Assembly (NCBI GenBank): GCA_033032175.1 | Contig: CM065323.1 | Location: 8,432,001-8,496,000 of the forward strand | DNA length: 64,000 nucleotides | Source: Saturnia japonica | Taxonomy: Eukaryota; Arthropoda; Insecta; Lepidoptera; Saturniidae | Direction of reading: 5' to 3' | Shown here: positions 20,072-31,714 of the stretch, in pieces | Layout of the letters: each line of letters opens with the position of its first letter | How positions within the stretch are numbered: position 1 is the first letter of the stretch | Program-made: the position numbers and the translations under genes | Notes under the pieces: generated by a model | Database searches by the model: none | The model's input: only the letters and a program-made list of their open reading frames with translations | Told to the model about the DNA's origin: nothing

Positions 20072-23000
20072 TCACTCTTGAGCTATATCAGATGGCAAAG
20101 ACTCATCCCAATTGAGTTGGTAGCGCCACAAGGTTTGTAAGATAAGTTTGGCTTGTAAGACTACTGGCGTCAACCAACCAAGAGGATCATAGATGCGAGC
20201 GACGTTTGAAAGTATCGCACGCTTAGTGCAGTTCGAATTTAGCTGCGAGAAAGAATAAGTAAAGATATCTTGAACTGGATCCCATTTAATACCAAGTATC
20301 TTTAACGTACGTTGATTTTGATCATCACAAAACTCTTTGGGAATTTGACAGTGCTCAGAAGGAATTTGAGACAGAAATTCTTTAGAGTTGCTACTCCATT
20401 TGCGTAGTTCAAACTGTGCACAGGCTAAAAGATCTACCAGCTCATCTTTGAGCTCTAACGCTGCTTTAACAGTTTGTGCCCCAGCTGTTATGTCATCCAT
20501 AAATGTATCATGGAAAAGAATTTGAGCAGCATGAGTTCGCTCGCTACCATAATCGCGGGCAACCTGATGAAGAGTTCTAATTGCGAGAAAAGGAGAACTG
20601 CTTACGCCATATGTGACGGTGTTTAGCTGAAACTCTGTGACGGGATCGTTAGGAGACTCCCTCCATAAGATGTGCTGCCAACAACGATCTTCAGGTCGAA
20701 GTTCAATGTTACGATACATTTTAGTGATATTCGCTGTAAACACAATAGCGTGAAAATGGAATTTCGTGATAATATCTACGATATCATTTTGAAGTTTGGG
20801 ACCAGTGTAAACTATGTCATTGAGAGATTTGCCATTCCTGCTTTTGGCGCTGGCATCGAATACAACCCTCAATTTGGTTGTAGTGCTTTCGGGACGTAAG
20901 ATACAGTGATGGGGAATAAAATAACTCCCGCTTGGTGATAACGATTCAACAGGCTGCATGTGTCCTAATGATTCGTACTCACGCATAAAATTGGAATAGT
21001 CCTCTTTCAGCTTATCGTCACGATTGAGACGCCTTTCCAGATTTGTTATACGCGATAAAGAATGCTTATAAGATTCACCGAGATCACTATACGGCTCCTT
21101 TAGTAAAATAGGTAAACACTTGGTATCGCCTGGATTTGAAACACTGATCAACGGTGGTTCTTCGACCTCCCAAAAGCGCTTGACCACTTCGTCTAAGGCA
21201 AAGGTGGAAGCCAAGAGGGAAGAACCCGTCGAAGGTGGTCGATAATAATCACTGTCGAGCTTCCCAGTGATAACCCAACCGAATACGCTATGGAGGGCGA
21301 CTGGCAATCCAGGCCCTGCTTCTAATCGCTGACCATCATAAATTGAATGGAATAATTCCGCGCCGATTAATAAATCGACGTTAGCAGGTTTATCGAAATC
21401 ACTATCCGCTAAAATTAAATGTTTATAACATTCCCGAACAGCAGTAGGAACTTGTGCCATCGGCATCTGACTTGTAATGCTAGACATCACTATGGGACTA
21501 ATATTAAAGGGAGGACTCATTGAATAGCGCGGCAAAATGGTGCAAGAAGTAACACCCTGTACCTGGTGTACAATGTTTTGACCTAGACCGGCTACGGCTA
21601 TATTGCCGCGACGTAACGGTAAGCCCAAACGTTTAGCACATTTTACGCTTAAAAAGCAATCCTGTGCTCCGCTATCGATAAGCGCTCTGACGAGTAAAAC
21701 CTGGCCGGTATTTTCCGGTTGATGTACCCGAACACTACAAGTACCTAAAAGTACCATGGCGTGGTTACTTTCGACAAGTGTGCTAGCGCACACTGTGCTT
21801 ATGTTAGGACCGTCGATGTTCACGCTCGGTACGGCAGCAGTAACAGGGTTGACTCCCGAACCGGGACCAGTGCTGTCAGAAATGGCTGGATAATGCAATA
21901 AGGTATGGTGACGACCACCACAAGCTACGCATCGCGACTTAGAAAAACATGAATCTAGGTTATGATTTTTACGCAAACAATTTCGGCATAAATTATTCTT
22001 GGTTACAAAGTTATTTTTAAATGAATTATCTAAATCATTAAACGCAGCACATTTGTACACGGAATGTGGCAAAGAACAAAACACGCAAGTTTCAACCTTA
22101 TCAATATTACGATAAGGTACCTTTGTATTGACGGTCAATGAAGAAGATTTATATTTTTTATCATCGTTATAATTTTTACGAAACCTTGTGTTCGGTACGA
22201 AATTACATTTATTAGAAACTGATTTACATGGGTGTTGAACAGAGTGACCGGACTCACTCGCTTTTAATACTTTTACATAACTTTGTAAAAATGATAAAAG
22301 ATCGTTAAATGTCGGTATTTGCGAATTGTTTTGTGATTCAAATCGTTTGCGAGTATCTTGGTCCAAAGTACGGGACGCTAAATAAAATAAAATATACTCG
22401 CCAAGATTATCAATATTTATCGCCTTAGGGGCATTTACAGACTCATATAATACGCTAGTGAATATACGTAACTCATTTAAATTGTCACTTTTTAAAGAAG
22501 GATAGTTACATATTTTGTCAAGATAGATAACAGACAAGATTCTTTTGTTTTTAAAACGATCGATTAATGCATCAAATACAACCTGATAATTATCAGATGT
22601 TACTGGAACGCCTTTCGCGACAGATAACGCGGAACCCGACAGACACGATAACAAGTAAAGAAATTTTTCAATATTACTAATGTTGTCATTGTTATGAATT
22701 ACACACGTAAAAGTGTCATAAAATGTTTGCCAACACTCAATGCTTCCGCCAAACTTAGGCAGCTCAATTTTAGGCAACCGCGCTTGGCCAACTGGCTTAG
22801 AGGTATTGAGCGTAATGTTTGATAACTCGGGAACACTGATAACAGAATAAGCATCGACGACAGCATAGTACAAGTCGTCAAACGCCGCAACAGCTTGATT
22901 GTCAATGTTTGAGTCGGGCTTTAGCTTTAATTTCAAAGTATTTATTTCGTTTGTTAATGTAACGTATTCCTGTCGCAAGGATTCAACTCGTGTGTACCTA

Positions 23001-23128
23001 GCTTTAAATTGACTGAGTTTAGAGCGATCGATTTGTATTTGTTTACTTAAATCAAAAAGAATTTGTATGTCTCTAAAAACATATTCACGTTGGGACGAGA
23101 ACAATTTAATTTGTTGTTCGTTACTCAT
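20072..23128 (-). CDS. BEL/Pao element 2 Gag-protease-RT polyprotein (defective)
   Basis: 1,018 codons from a true ATG at 23128. In order: coiled, charged Gag N-terminus (about 1-75); DUF1759-type Gag region ('PKFGGSIECWQTFYD', about 120-280); zinc knuckles ('CVFCSLPH' near 348, 'CRNCLRKNH' from 381, 'CVACGGRHH' near 401); DUF1758-type aspartic protease with 'LIDSGAQ' and the catalytic Asp at 485; a reverse transcriptase with 'VVFDASAKS', motif A around 795-805 and 'FMDD' at 876-879. Motif A reads 'FTANITKMY': the first catalytic Asp of the family (usually TAD) is Asn at residue 800 (codon 20729-20731), which should abolish polymerase activity. The frame ends at a TGA (20072-20074) after 'PSDIAQE', and similarity continues in frame beyond it, so it is a nonsense mutation and not the natural end. 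Confidence 0.93.
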   Translation of the reverse strand: MSNEQQIKLFSSQREYVFRDIQILFDLSKQIQIDRSKLSQFKARYTRVESLRQEYVTLTNEINTLKLKLKPDSNIDNQAVAAFDDLYYAVVDAYSVISVPELSNITLNTSKPVGQARLPKIELPKFGGSIECWQTFYDTFTCVIHNNDNISNIEKFLYLLSCLSGSALSVAKGVPVTSDNYQVVFDALIDRFKNKRILSVIYLDKICNYPSLKSDNLNELRIFTSVLYESVNAPKAINIDNLGEYILFYLASRTLDQDTRKRFESQNNSQIPTFNDLLSFLQSYVKVLKASESGHSVQHPCKSVSNKCNFVPNTRFRKNYNDDKKYKSSSLTVNTKVPYRNIDKVETCVFCSLPHSVYKCAAFNDLDNSFKNNFVTKNNLCRNCLRKNHNLDSCFSKSRCVACGGRHHTLLHYPAISDSTGPGSGVNPVTAAVPSVNIDGPNISTVCASTLVESNHAMVLLGTCSVRVHQPENTGQVLLVRALIDSGAQDCFLSVKCAKRLGLPLRRGNIAVAGLGQNIVHQVQGVTSCTILPRYSMSPPFNISPIVMSSITSQMPMAQVPTAVRECYKHLILADSDFDKPANVDLLIGAELFHSIYDGQRLEAGPGLPVALHSVFGWVITGKLDSDYYRPPSTGSSLLASTFALDEVVKRFWEVEEPPLISVSNPGDTKCLPILLKEPYSDLGESYKHSLSRITNLERRLNRDDKLKEDYSNFMREYESLGHMQPVESLSPSGSYFIPHHCILRPESTTTKLRVVFDASAKSRNGKSLNDIVYTGPKLQNDIVDIITKFHFHAIVFTANITKMYRNIELRPEDRCWQHILWRESPNDPVTEFQLNTVTYGVSSSPFLAIRTLHQVARDYGSERTHAAQILFHDTFMDDITAGAQTVKAALELKDELVDLLACAQFELRKWSSNSKEFLSQIPSEHCQIPKEFCDDQNQRTLKILGIKWDPVQDIFTYSFSQLNSNCTKRAILSNVARIYDPLGWLTPVVLQAKLILQTLWRYQLNWDESLPSDIAQE

Positions 23129-23490
23129 TATGACAGATAAATATAATATTATGTAAATAAAACTTAAAGATATTTGATAAAAGTTAAGTGATTTCCGATG
23201 TAGGTAGATATGACAAAACGGTCGACAAATTATTCAGTTACGCTAAAAGTTAATATTTGTTTACTATTATAGAAAAAGTAAGAAGTAGCTAAATGTACTT
23301 TATTCCTATATAAGTAAAGCTAAGTATAGGTTTGATTTCGAATCAAACGCATTAGAATTCTACATAAAAAAGTAAAGAAGTACGTACGTGTACTTATAAT
23401 TTTATGTAAAATAGGTAGGTAGGTAAGTATCTAGATAGGTAAAAGCTAATAAAACTGTAAACTAAGTAAATTTTAGTTACCACAGGACAT

Positions 23491-23508
23491 TTGACTCGTT
23501 TGGACCAC
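23491..23508 (-). other. Candidate primer binding site of BEL/Pao element 2
   Basis: On the minus strand, 'tggtccaaacgagtc' starts 9 nt after the 5' LTR end ('acaataca'). TGG complements a tRNA CCA end. The first six bases equal those of the PBS of element 1, but the rest differ, suggesting a different primer tRNA. Confidence 0.6.
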
Positions 23509-23516
23509 TTAATATA

Positions 23517-23881
23517 TGTATTGTTTTCAATGTTTTCTCCCTAGCATGCGGGGTAGGAATTTGGATAGGTATTTTGCCGGCCACTCACCTCGGGCATGCT
23601 GATGTTGATTTTCGTGGCTTCTATGCACTGCACATCACGCACTGTTGAAGCACTATGGAACCCCGGGGTTTGTGAAGTCCGAGCTTAACTATTATTTGAT
23701 TTATTCTTTTAATTTGCGACGGAGACGCAATAGTTTTATGCGCTCTGTTAGGCGACACGTTTTGTCTTTTCTGTTTTTTCAACTGTCACTCGTCGCACGT
23801 TAGTTTTTGGTTTTGTTTGTAGATGGCGCTAATTGTGGCGAGGTAGGAAAAGTTATGAAGGAATATATGCATGCTCTAACA
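23517..23881 (-). repeat. 5' LTR of BEL/Pao element 2
   Basis: 365 bp, partner of 18001-18366. On the minus strand it starts 'tgttagag' and ends 'acaataca'. It should carry the element promoter; no clear TATA box was assigned. Confidence 0.93.
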
Positions 23882-23886
23882 TAAGG
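23882..23886. repeat. Target-site duplication (TAAGG), right
   Basis: Matches 17996-18000 exactly and lies directly outside the 5' LTR. Confidence 0.85.
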
Positions 23887-23889
23887 TGT

Positions 23890-25490
23890 AGATGATGTAA
23901 TTACTGTTTTATACATATATTACAAAGGCCATTGTAATTATTATGTAAATAAGTCAGACTCCATATGTCTTATAGGGACTTTATCTTCGAATTTATTAAA
24001 ATATATAAAGGTACCTTGTTTTCACTTTTAGGTGATGCTACCAGAATGTAGATCAGCAGATCTAAGCATCAAGTATAAAAATATTAAAAGTAATGAAACG
24101 TATTTGTCGAAGCACTGAGTAGGTACGATATATTTATAGCAGATCAAAGAAAATCAAATAAAAAATTGAAGCGTTATTGGGCGTCTGGCCGGTGTGAGGC
24201 AACCAAAAACCATATTTATAACAAATATAGGGCTTGTTATTTTAAAAATATCAATGTATCATTTTATGTAAATAAAAGTTTTCACAAAAGAAATATATAT
24301 TATAAGATATTATAAGTTGAAATTGACTTTTACAGTAGGTATCTATGGTTAAATTCACTTAAAGTCAATGATATTCACGAGTATCCTATATGGTTAGTAG
24401 CATAAGAAATCACGCTAATACACTAACACACGAATAAAAAAGTATCTGTTAAAGAGAAATCTACATTTTATATAAATGTTGAAAGGGGAACCGAAATTTT
24501 GAAGGGGGAAATAGCCGACTAGACGCGACGCTGGTCAAATGGCACGTTGCAACGTCCCATCAGAACACTTTTATTCCCATGTCACAACCAAATTTATGTC
24601 TTCCTTTACTAATAAAATTCATAACTGAGTTTAAGTATTGCTACCAAGGAGCAAGTGTAATAGGCCTAACGTGCAAGTGCAGGTTTTAAGCAAATCGTCC
24701 GTTTTCATATATTGACTAATACATACCAATTACGTTTAAGTTCGATATCCAGTTTTCGATAGATTGCGAAATGTATTAAACTGCTGAGTGGTAACGTACT
24801 ATCGCTTGGTAAACATTAATTATAATCTTAAGATCGAAACAATAGATACGTTAATGTTATGAACTCGCAAATATTATGTTACGATATCAGATCTGTTATA
24901 AGGTTGCAGTATAAAACCACATCGTATAAGTACATAGGAAAGGTGAATTAAATGGTCGTGTTTAATTAATTTAAGAGGGAGTTAAGAGTTTTTTGAAGTT
25001 TTTTGCGGGATCTTGATCCATCACATGGTAGTTTTTATTTTAGATAGACTAGTTTTAGTTTTAATTTAGTTAGTTTAGTTATTATTACTCTTTTATGGAG
25101 TTCGATATGGTTGTAGGTTGTAGCGATCATTTAGCATCATGTGAACACCATGCCTTCTTTCTACTACAAAACATTAAAAAAAGAATAATCATTATAAACT
25201 ACACAATATTTATTACAGTTACTGTTGAATCACAAATTGATTGTTATTTCAATAAATTAAAAAAATACTGATCAATAAAATTTTATTTATATTGCTATAC
25301 TTTGTATAAAATTCATGTCAAGGATGAATAATATAGTTTTCAATTACATCTTTATATCACGCGATCTGGTTATTGTATTTTGACGTTATCTGCAATAATA
25401 AAAAATACAAGTTTCGTAGGTATGTGATATATTATATTCGTAACTTACAAATCACCTGTATAATATGAGCTCTAGTTACGACATTTATTG
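23890..25490. other. Unassigned AT-rich sequence
   Basis: No gene or clear element recognised. A slightly GC-richer patch at 24505-24560 ('gactagacgcgacgctgg') has no identifiable feature. Confidence 0.4.
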
Positions 25491-25494
25491 TTTA

Positions 25495-25715
25495 CTAGTT
25501 GTGCCTGCGACTCCGTTCGCGTGAAGTTTGCGTATGCGGCTACGGCGGCGAACAGTAACATGCGCGGAACATTAATTATTTTTTTGAAATAAAAGTAGCG
25601 TACGTTACTTCTTATAACATCAGCAATCTGTCAGTGAAAGTTCCGTGGAAATCGATATAACCGTTTCGGAGATTACACGGAACAGAAAGATAGACAAGCT
25701 AATAATTTATATAAA
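25495..25715 (-). repeat. Helitron-like repeat, first of a tandem pair
   Basis: Starts 'actagttgtgcctgcgac', with CTAG at 25495-25498 (the 3' end if the element lies on the minus strand). It continues through 'taacatcagcaatctg', 'gtgaaagttccgtgg' and 'gtttcggagattacac', and ends in an 'agatagacaag' tail. The second copy follows at once, and a third, diverged copy is at 55777-56140. Confidence 0.55.
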
Positions 25716-25717
25716 AA

Positions 25718-25985
25718 CAAGCTGTGCTCGCGACTTCGCTCATGTCGACTACAGAACGCTGTCGATCGGGCACACGCGCGAATAATAAACTGAAATAACA
25801 GTGGTTTATCATTTAATTTATTCATCCTAATTATTTTCCTAAAATAAAAGCAGCCTAAGTTACTCCTTATAACATCAGTTATTTACCAGGGAAAGTCCCG
25901 TCAAAATCGGTTAAATCGTTTCGGAGTTTACCCAGAACAAACAGATAGACAGACAAAAATAATAAAAATCGTTTTTATGGGTATC
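25718..25985 (-). repeat. Helitron-like repeat, second of a tandem pair
   Basis: 'gctgtgctcgcgacttcgct' at the left, then 'cgatcgggcacacgcg', 'taacatcagttatttacc', 'gggaaagtcccgtc', 'gtttcggagtttaccc' and 'agatagacagacaa'. It has the same order of blocks as the copy just before it and as 55777-56140. Confidence 0.55.
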
Positions 25986-26249
25986 GTTTATACCTACTTT
26001 CATATGCATTTAGTAAACAGCTGTTATTTTACCATTACAAACAGTCCCTTCAATTTTATTAATTGTATAGATTTTTTTTCGTTATAAGTACCGTATATTG
26101 ACTATTGACTTTAATTAGGCTAAATTACAAAATGTCTTAATTGTTATTTATTATTAATTGTTAATTATTGTTACTACTAAACTGTTACTGGTTCTAAATA
26201 TTATTTTAATTTTGTGTTTTTTGTTTTATTTGCATTGGTTATTGTTTTA

Positions 26250-26885
26250 AATTAATTTTATGGAATTTTTTTAAGAACGACCTTATGTTTAGTTCGAATA
26301 CGAATTTCCGCCTGCTTCTTTTTTTGATAATTCTTTTTCAGTTTCTTTGAAATAAGTTCCTATTTGTTTTGCATTGTTAGAAAGCTAAGAAAATGTTTTT
26401 AAAATAATCTGCAAGCCAAGATTTATAAGGATTTTTTTTTGTTTTAAGGCATTTTAGTAGAAAATAATCACAAAAAAAAAATTGTCTTGCATTTTTAAAT
26501 TTGCACCAATAATTGTTGTTTTAATATTGATGAATAGCCAATGTTAAATCGTTTTTAAAAAACAGAAGAAATAATGAGATTTAAATTTATACTTTTTTTA
26601 AATAAATTTTTGATTTTGCATTTTTGACGTATGTATTTTGAAAAAAAGCTAAAGACGTGATAACTCAAAAATGGTTCACTTTTGCATAATGCATATGGGA
26701 GTTAAAATTATTGCAAAGAATCACCCACATCACCTCCTAACGGGAATACGGCGAATTATCAATAATCCTGTTTATACCTATACAAAATTTATAATACTAA
26801 GAATCTTTGAGCTAAGCCGCTGACACAGACAGACAAAGGGAAACTACAAGGGTTCCTTGTTGACTTTGGAACCCTAATAAAAAGT
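26250..26885. repeat. Dispersed repeat ending in a GGAACCCTAA-type motif
   Basis: Contains 'cttatgtttagttcgaatac', 'tttcagtttctttgaaataa' and 'gataactcaaaaatggttca', and ends 'gacagacaaagggaaac' then 'ttggaaccctaataaaaag'. I recognise this wording as a widespread lepidopteran repeat. There is no open frame of note. Confidence 0.45.
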
Positions 26886-26989
26886 TTTAAGGTCAAGCAG
26901 CAGAATATATATGAATATATTTATATGCCTGTGCCATATATTTTATTATGCAAAATTGCTATTTGGCAATTCAGAAAGTAAGAGAGGTA

Positions 26990-28250
26990 GAAAGTAAAAG
27001 AAATGCGAAACCGCGGGAAAAGTTAGTACGATATATTATAGTATTTTTTGCGATTACCAATTTAAAAGTATATATGCATATAAAATTCTAATTTAAAGAC
27101 ATACTAAATTACGTAATAAAAAGAAATAGGGCGGAGCGAGAGGCCAACTTAATTTGGCAGTAAACTTTTTGACATATCTGGGTCAAAGATTAATGGTTAC
27201 AAAACGTTTAACAATATAAAAGGTGACAAAATAAGGTGGACAGTGATTTATTGCGTTGTTCGGACGTCGCGTCGGCGTATCAAACGTTGCCGATCAACGG
27301 GCGAACTTTCTTCAATGTTGTCAAAAACAAACTTTGAATTCAGTTAAAATATAAAAGTTATAATAAAAGTAAAATAAGTAGTATAGTTATAATAAGTTCA
27401 GTTATAATATAATATAAAGTAGCGATATTGTAATAATTAAAATATATCATTCCGCTTTTCAAGTTTTACATTAAGAAGATATCAATCAGAGTCATCGTGA
27501 CATCACTATTAAAAATTATCATTGAACAGAAAGCCTCCAAATTTTTAGTGTAATTTTCTTCTTCACAGTTCAAAACGTAGCTAGTGAAGGAAATAGAACA
27601 ACAGATCGTTTAACCGGGCGTGAGATAACGATATTTTAAATTTTATTCAGTTTTCTTTAAATTCAACATTGCGTGAAATACTGTTCGATGTCAGATGTAC
27701 AATAAAATCTTAATATACTTTGTTATCATTTGAAAAAAATAACACGTCAAAACACTCTTATCTACAATTATTTTGACAATTATGACGCTCCTAGGACCAA
27801 ATAGCGGTTACAGCGATAGAGACGAACTCTCATAGCACTATCTATTTTGCTTTTCATATTTTTTGTATATCGCTTTTTCAGTTCGTAATCAAAAAGTAAA
27901 TACTCCCTTACTCTTTAAATTTATCCCTCTATGGTCCAATATAAAATAACATGGTATCCCAATAATAACTCAATGTGTCAACCTACGCTATCGTAATACG
28001 CGTGAAGTCGAAATTAATAAAACGAAACGTTGTAGGAAGGTAATATTAATAAAAAAGGGTCAAAGCAATACGTTTTTAATGACTCGTAGGCCGAGATATA
28101 CTATATTGTGGATATGTATAGTAAATCAAAAGAGCAGTAAAACAGAACTTGTGGCACGAGCTGGCACCATCCCACCCGGACCATAAATCTAATCAACGCT
28201 CCACTGAGCGATGCGATAATATTAAACTAACCGACATCAAACCCACTGAA
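26990..28250. other. Unassigned sequence with a few GC-richer patches
   Basis: Patches at 27128-27155 ('gggcggagcgagaggcc') and 27265-27310 ('gtcgcgtcggcgtatc') stand out against AT-rich surroundings and could be remnants of an LTR or leader. No TG/CA pair, frame or repeat partner was found in the window. Confidence 0.3.
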
Positions 28251-29121
28251 GTTACAATTATAGAATTTGTATAACAAGTGCCTTTTGTGATGAAAATACT
28301 ATGGAAGGAAATAAAAACCACCTTTGATGAGGATAACAGGGGGATTCATATTTCAAATTTTCATGTTTTGTACACGGGCAGTATAATATAGCATTCATAC
28401 ATTGATAGGATATAAAAATAGCCAGTACTACAAGTAACAATAAAATGTATGGCTAAAATGAATTGCTGTGTAACAGATGTGTGCGAAAACTATAAAAGTG
28501 AAATAAAAATTGATTCAATTTTCCTAATCATAAATAATGTACTCATAGCATTGCTTCTTTCATGTAAGACGGCTTAGTTTTCCCGTGAAATTTTATGCCT
28601 CAAATATAATTACATCAATAAAAAAAACTGCAACTGTTACTTGAAATTTAAAATTCTTCTTGGTTATATATATTAAGAATATATAAGAACAAACTTGGGT
28701 ACTCTCTCCAAAAATAAAAATACTTTTTATGAAATTTGCAGGCTCAAAATCTGCATATGCAGAGTATGTTGTTGATAATCAAACTTTAATTTTATTATGT
28801 AAATTCCTTTCCAGTTCTTATGGAAAATAATTGAATGCCGTAATACGAATAGGCGCGGCATCGAACAAATAGCATGTATTTGTGATGCATATTTATTCTA
28901 TACCATATGTACTCAATATGCGTCTAAAGATAACGTTACACTTTACTGTGTGTATGTTTTTAATTATTTCAAAAACAAACTTAAAAATGAATAACTGAAA
29001 ATGATTGCATATTTTCTTCACGAAAGTTTTGCCGGTGCAAACAGGCTAATAAATAGCTGTTAAAAAAAAGTTTGTCGGGATTTAAATGCATAGGTACTAT
29101 CTATAAGATTTTGTAAAATTA

Positions 29122-29393
29122 CTAGCTGGCCTGGCAGGCGTTGTTTTGCCCTTTCCGGTACTTAATGGCTCAACCACAATGCCATCTATCCACTCTGGTC
29201 CATAAATAGGTATAGAGTTTGTTAATAAAGACTAAAGCGCCACCTATCGCAGCCTAACATAGCTATGAACCATCAGCTTGATAAAACAAATTTCATATTA
29301 AGTGAATAATATGAGCGCAATCGGCTAAAGTCGTTGAAAATCAGAAGTTACTCAATCACTGACAGACGCACACAAGATTTTTATATATAAGAT
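29122..29393 (-). repeat. Helitron-like repeat of the 'ggcaggcgttgttttgcc' type
   Basis: Starts 'actagctggcctggcagg' with CTAG at 29122-29125 and ends with 'gaagttactcaatcactgac', then 'agacgcacacaagattttt', an AT tail and 'aagat'. The structure (CTAG at one end, AT-rich tail at the other) matches other Helitron-like copies here. Confidence 0.45.
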
Positions 29394-30129
29394 ATTTAAT
29401 ATTAGGTTCATAAATAATAACCTTTTAATTTAATGCATTATTACTGTTAAATGAATTTCCGCGGTGTTAATGTAAGCAAAAAGAAATCTATTTTCAACTA
29501 TACAACAACTGTAGATTTTCCGTATTCTAAACCTGATAAAATAGATGATAAAATAAATTGCTGACTGCAAATTGCCAAGATAAATATCGTTTATTTAAGA
29601 TTAAACAATTTTTTTCATTTTAAAATTGGTGGATTTTACGCTTCGAGAAAGATGTTGAAAATTTAACCATAACAAACCGTGTGAAATAATTATAATGCTG
29701 AAAACCGGAGCATAATATATGAATATAAAACGAGTTCTTAACATTTTCTTAACGTTGATGATTCTTCAAAACTACAAAAGATACTTTTTTTAGAAAGTCG
29801 AATTCTGATTAATTCAATACTTGGATTACAAATTCATGTTCACTATCACCTAAGTTATTTTTATGTTTGAAATGTTAATTGCTACAATATCGAAATAGAT
29901 TCATTTTCTAAACATATCTTACCCAGTATCCTTAACAGCGTCGATTATTTTGATTTCTGTAAAAAGAAAAACTTTTTAAGTGTCATGTTCTTTTTGGTAA
30001 AACTTATTAATATAATAAAATCATATGATGAATGAATGTCTACAAAAGATTAGAGTCTTATAAAACCGTAGAGGAAGCTGTTACTTTTAAACCCAAGTTA
30101 CATAATATTGATGAGTATGTTACCTAAAC

Positions 30130-30480
30130 TTATAAACATTAAAGGGTTAAGTCATGACCCGGTTACGTAACCTAACCCGTCAACGCCCAGAAAACAAAAC
30201 TTACATGGTGGCCTGAAGGACCTTCGCCCAAAATGCCTCTTCGAAAACATGCTTACAACTCCGCTAGCGTCACAAGAATGAACCGTGGGTTTACACCAGC
30301 CCACGACATCCCATGGGGTTATACCAATACCACCAGGTAGAAAGCCACGCATGCGTTGAAAGGTGGGGCAAAATATTGATTATTTCGGCAACCCCCATTA
30401 CCGCGATGGCTCGATAAGGGCTCTATTCACGGCAGGTCCGACAAATTGCTATAGGGTGGCGATACCTAGCTAAAGGCAAA
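30130..30480. other. Relatively GC-rich unassigned block
   Basis: A 350-bp block with distinctly higher G+C than its surroundings, containing 'ccacgacatcccatggggtt' and 'cattaccgcgatggctcg'. On the minus strand there is a 66-codon frame with 'FLPGGIGITPWDVVGWC'. It looks like a fragment of a mobile element (a LINE 5' region or a SINE), but I cannot name the family. Confidence 0.35.
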
Positions 30481-30729
30481 CTATTAATTATGTAGAGAAT
30501 GGAATGATTGATTGGATTTGTCCTGCTTGAACCGATGGTACCTTATAATCCTTTGTTATAAAAATATTCATCACACCATCTCTTAAGGTATATCAACAGA
30601 AAGGTTTCCTTGGTATAATTGTGATCGAATCCCCTGAATTCTGTCAGTTTAGATTGAACACTCATCTTCAAGGTCATCACCTCTGTAGTGAAAAGACAAC
30701 CAGCAGCACAAAATAAATACTTATTTAAA

Positions 30730-31270
30730 ACTAGACGGTGCTCCCAACTTCGATCACTTGAATATGATTTTGATGTTCTTTTATTTTTGTAAATAGAAAT
30801 TTTATCATTACTGCTTTGCCCCTATGGAAAATCGTGATGATATCTGGACTAGATCATTCCTTCGGTTCAGTCATACATTCATCTAAAAACTATGTTCCGA
30901 TTCATTCAATAGTTTTCGAGTTATGCCTTTTCCAATATGGAAAACTTATGATTATGTTTTAAAGGTTTTAGTTGTGCCCGCGTGTTTATTATGCCAGTAA
31001 TTTATTTGTTTCGAATTTAAATTTTTAATAAAACTTAATGTTTTATATAAGTATTATTGATAACTCTTATAGTCTATCAATTGTGAAATGACATACTTTC
31101 AGTGTACCAAAATTTCATAAAAATCGGTTGAGAAATAACAGAAAATAAAGTTATTGTTCATGTTTTTACGCTTTCTAAAAGTATTATTACAGTACCTTCA
31201 AGTCTAATATGTTATAAATTGAGAAATTACATGTTCCAGTGTACAAAATGTTATTAAATTTCAGTCATTC
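30730..31270. repeat. Decayed repeat pair
   Basis: Two related stretches (about 30730-30970 and 31030-31270) contain phrases such as 'ttcaatagttttcgagttat', 'aaaatcggttgagaaata' and 'cagacagacaca' that are typical of lepidopteran interspersed repeats. No frame is preserved. Confidence 0.35.
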
Positions 31271-31714
31271 AGACAGACACAAAACAATTTGAAATGTATT
31301 ATTCGTGTTCAGTTATTTTTGTATTAAATATCTATTAGGGAATTTAAAAAAAAAACATTACATGCACAAACAGAACTAGAAATTTATTTAAATATATGTA
31401 GATTAACCCCACTTAAATAATTCAAGTGTTAGAAACTTTGAGAAAATGTTATCCTAGAGCGTTTACTGCATTTAAAATTTATGACAGTGTGTTATAATAA
31501 TATTACGTAATACCTGAGCAGAAATATGTATTATGTAAATAATCGATGCAAATCAAAATAAGAAACCACGAACATAGTAATTAAAGTAAATATTGTAAAA
31601 CTAATTGCTACTGTTTGGTACAACCGTCGTGTCATAACATGTTATTTACGATATTGCCAATAATAGTTCTATAATCGTATAGACAATTTGGTTTTATTTT
31701 GAAGTATCATTTAT

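Larger units (their letters stand above)
18001..23881 (-). mobile_element. BEL/Pao element 2, LTR to LTR, coding region broken
   Basis: A complete insertion of 5,881 bp read on the minus strand: 5' LTR (23517-23881), candidate PBS, Gag-protease-RT frame, premature stop, RT end/RNase H/integrase zinc domain, missing integrase core, frameshifted C-terminal domain, polypurine tract, 3' LTR (18001-18366). TAAGG is duplicated at both ends. The cis signals for reverse transcription look intact but the proteins are not, so it is non-autonomous. Confidence 0.95.
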
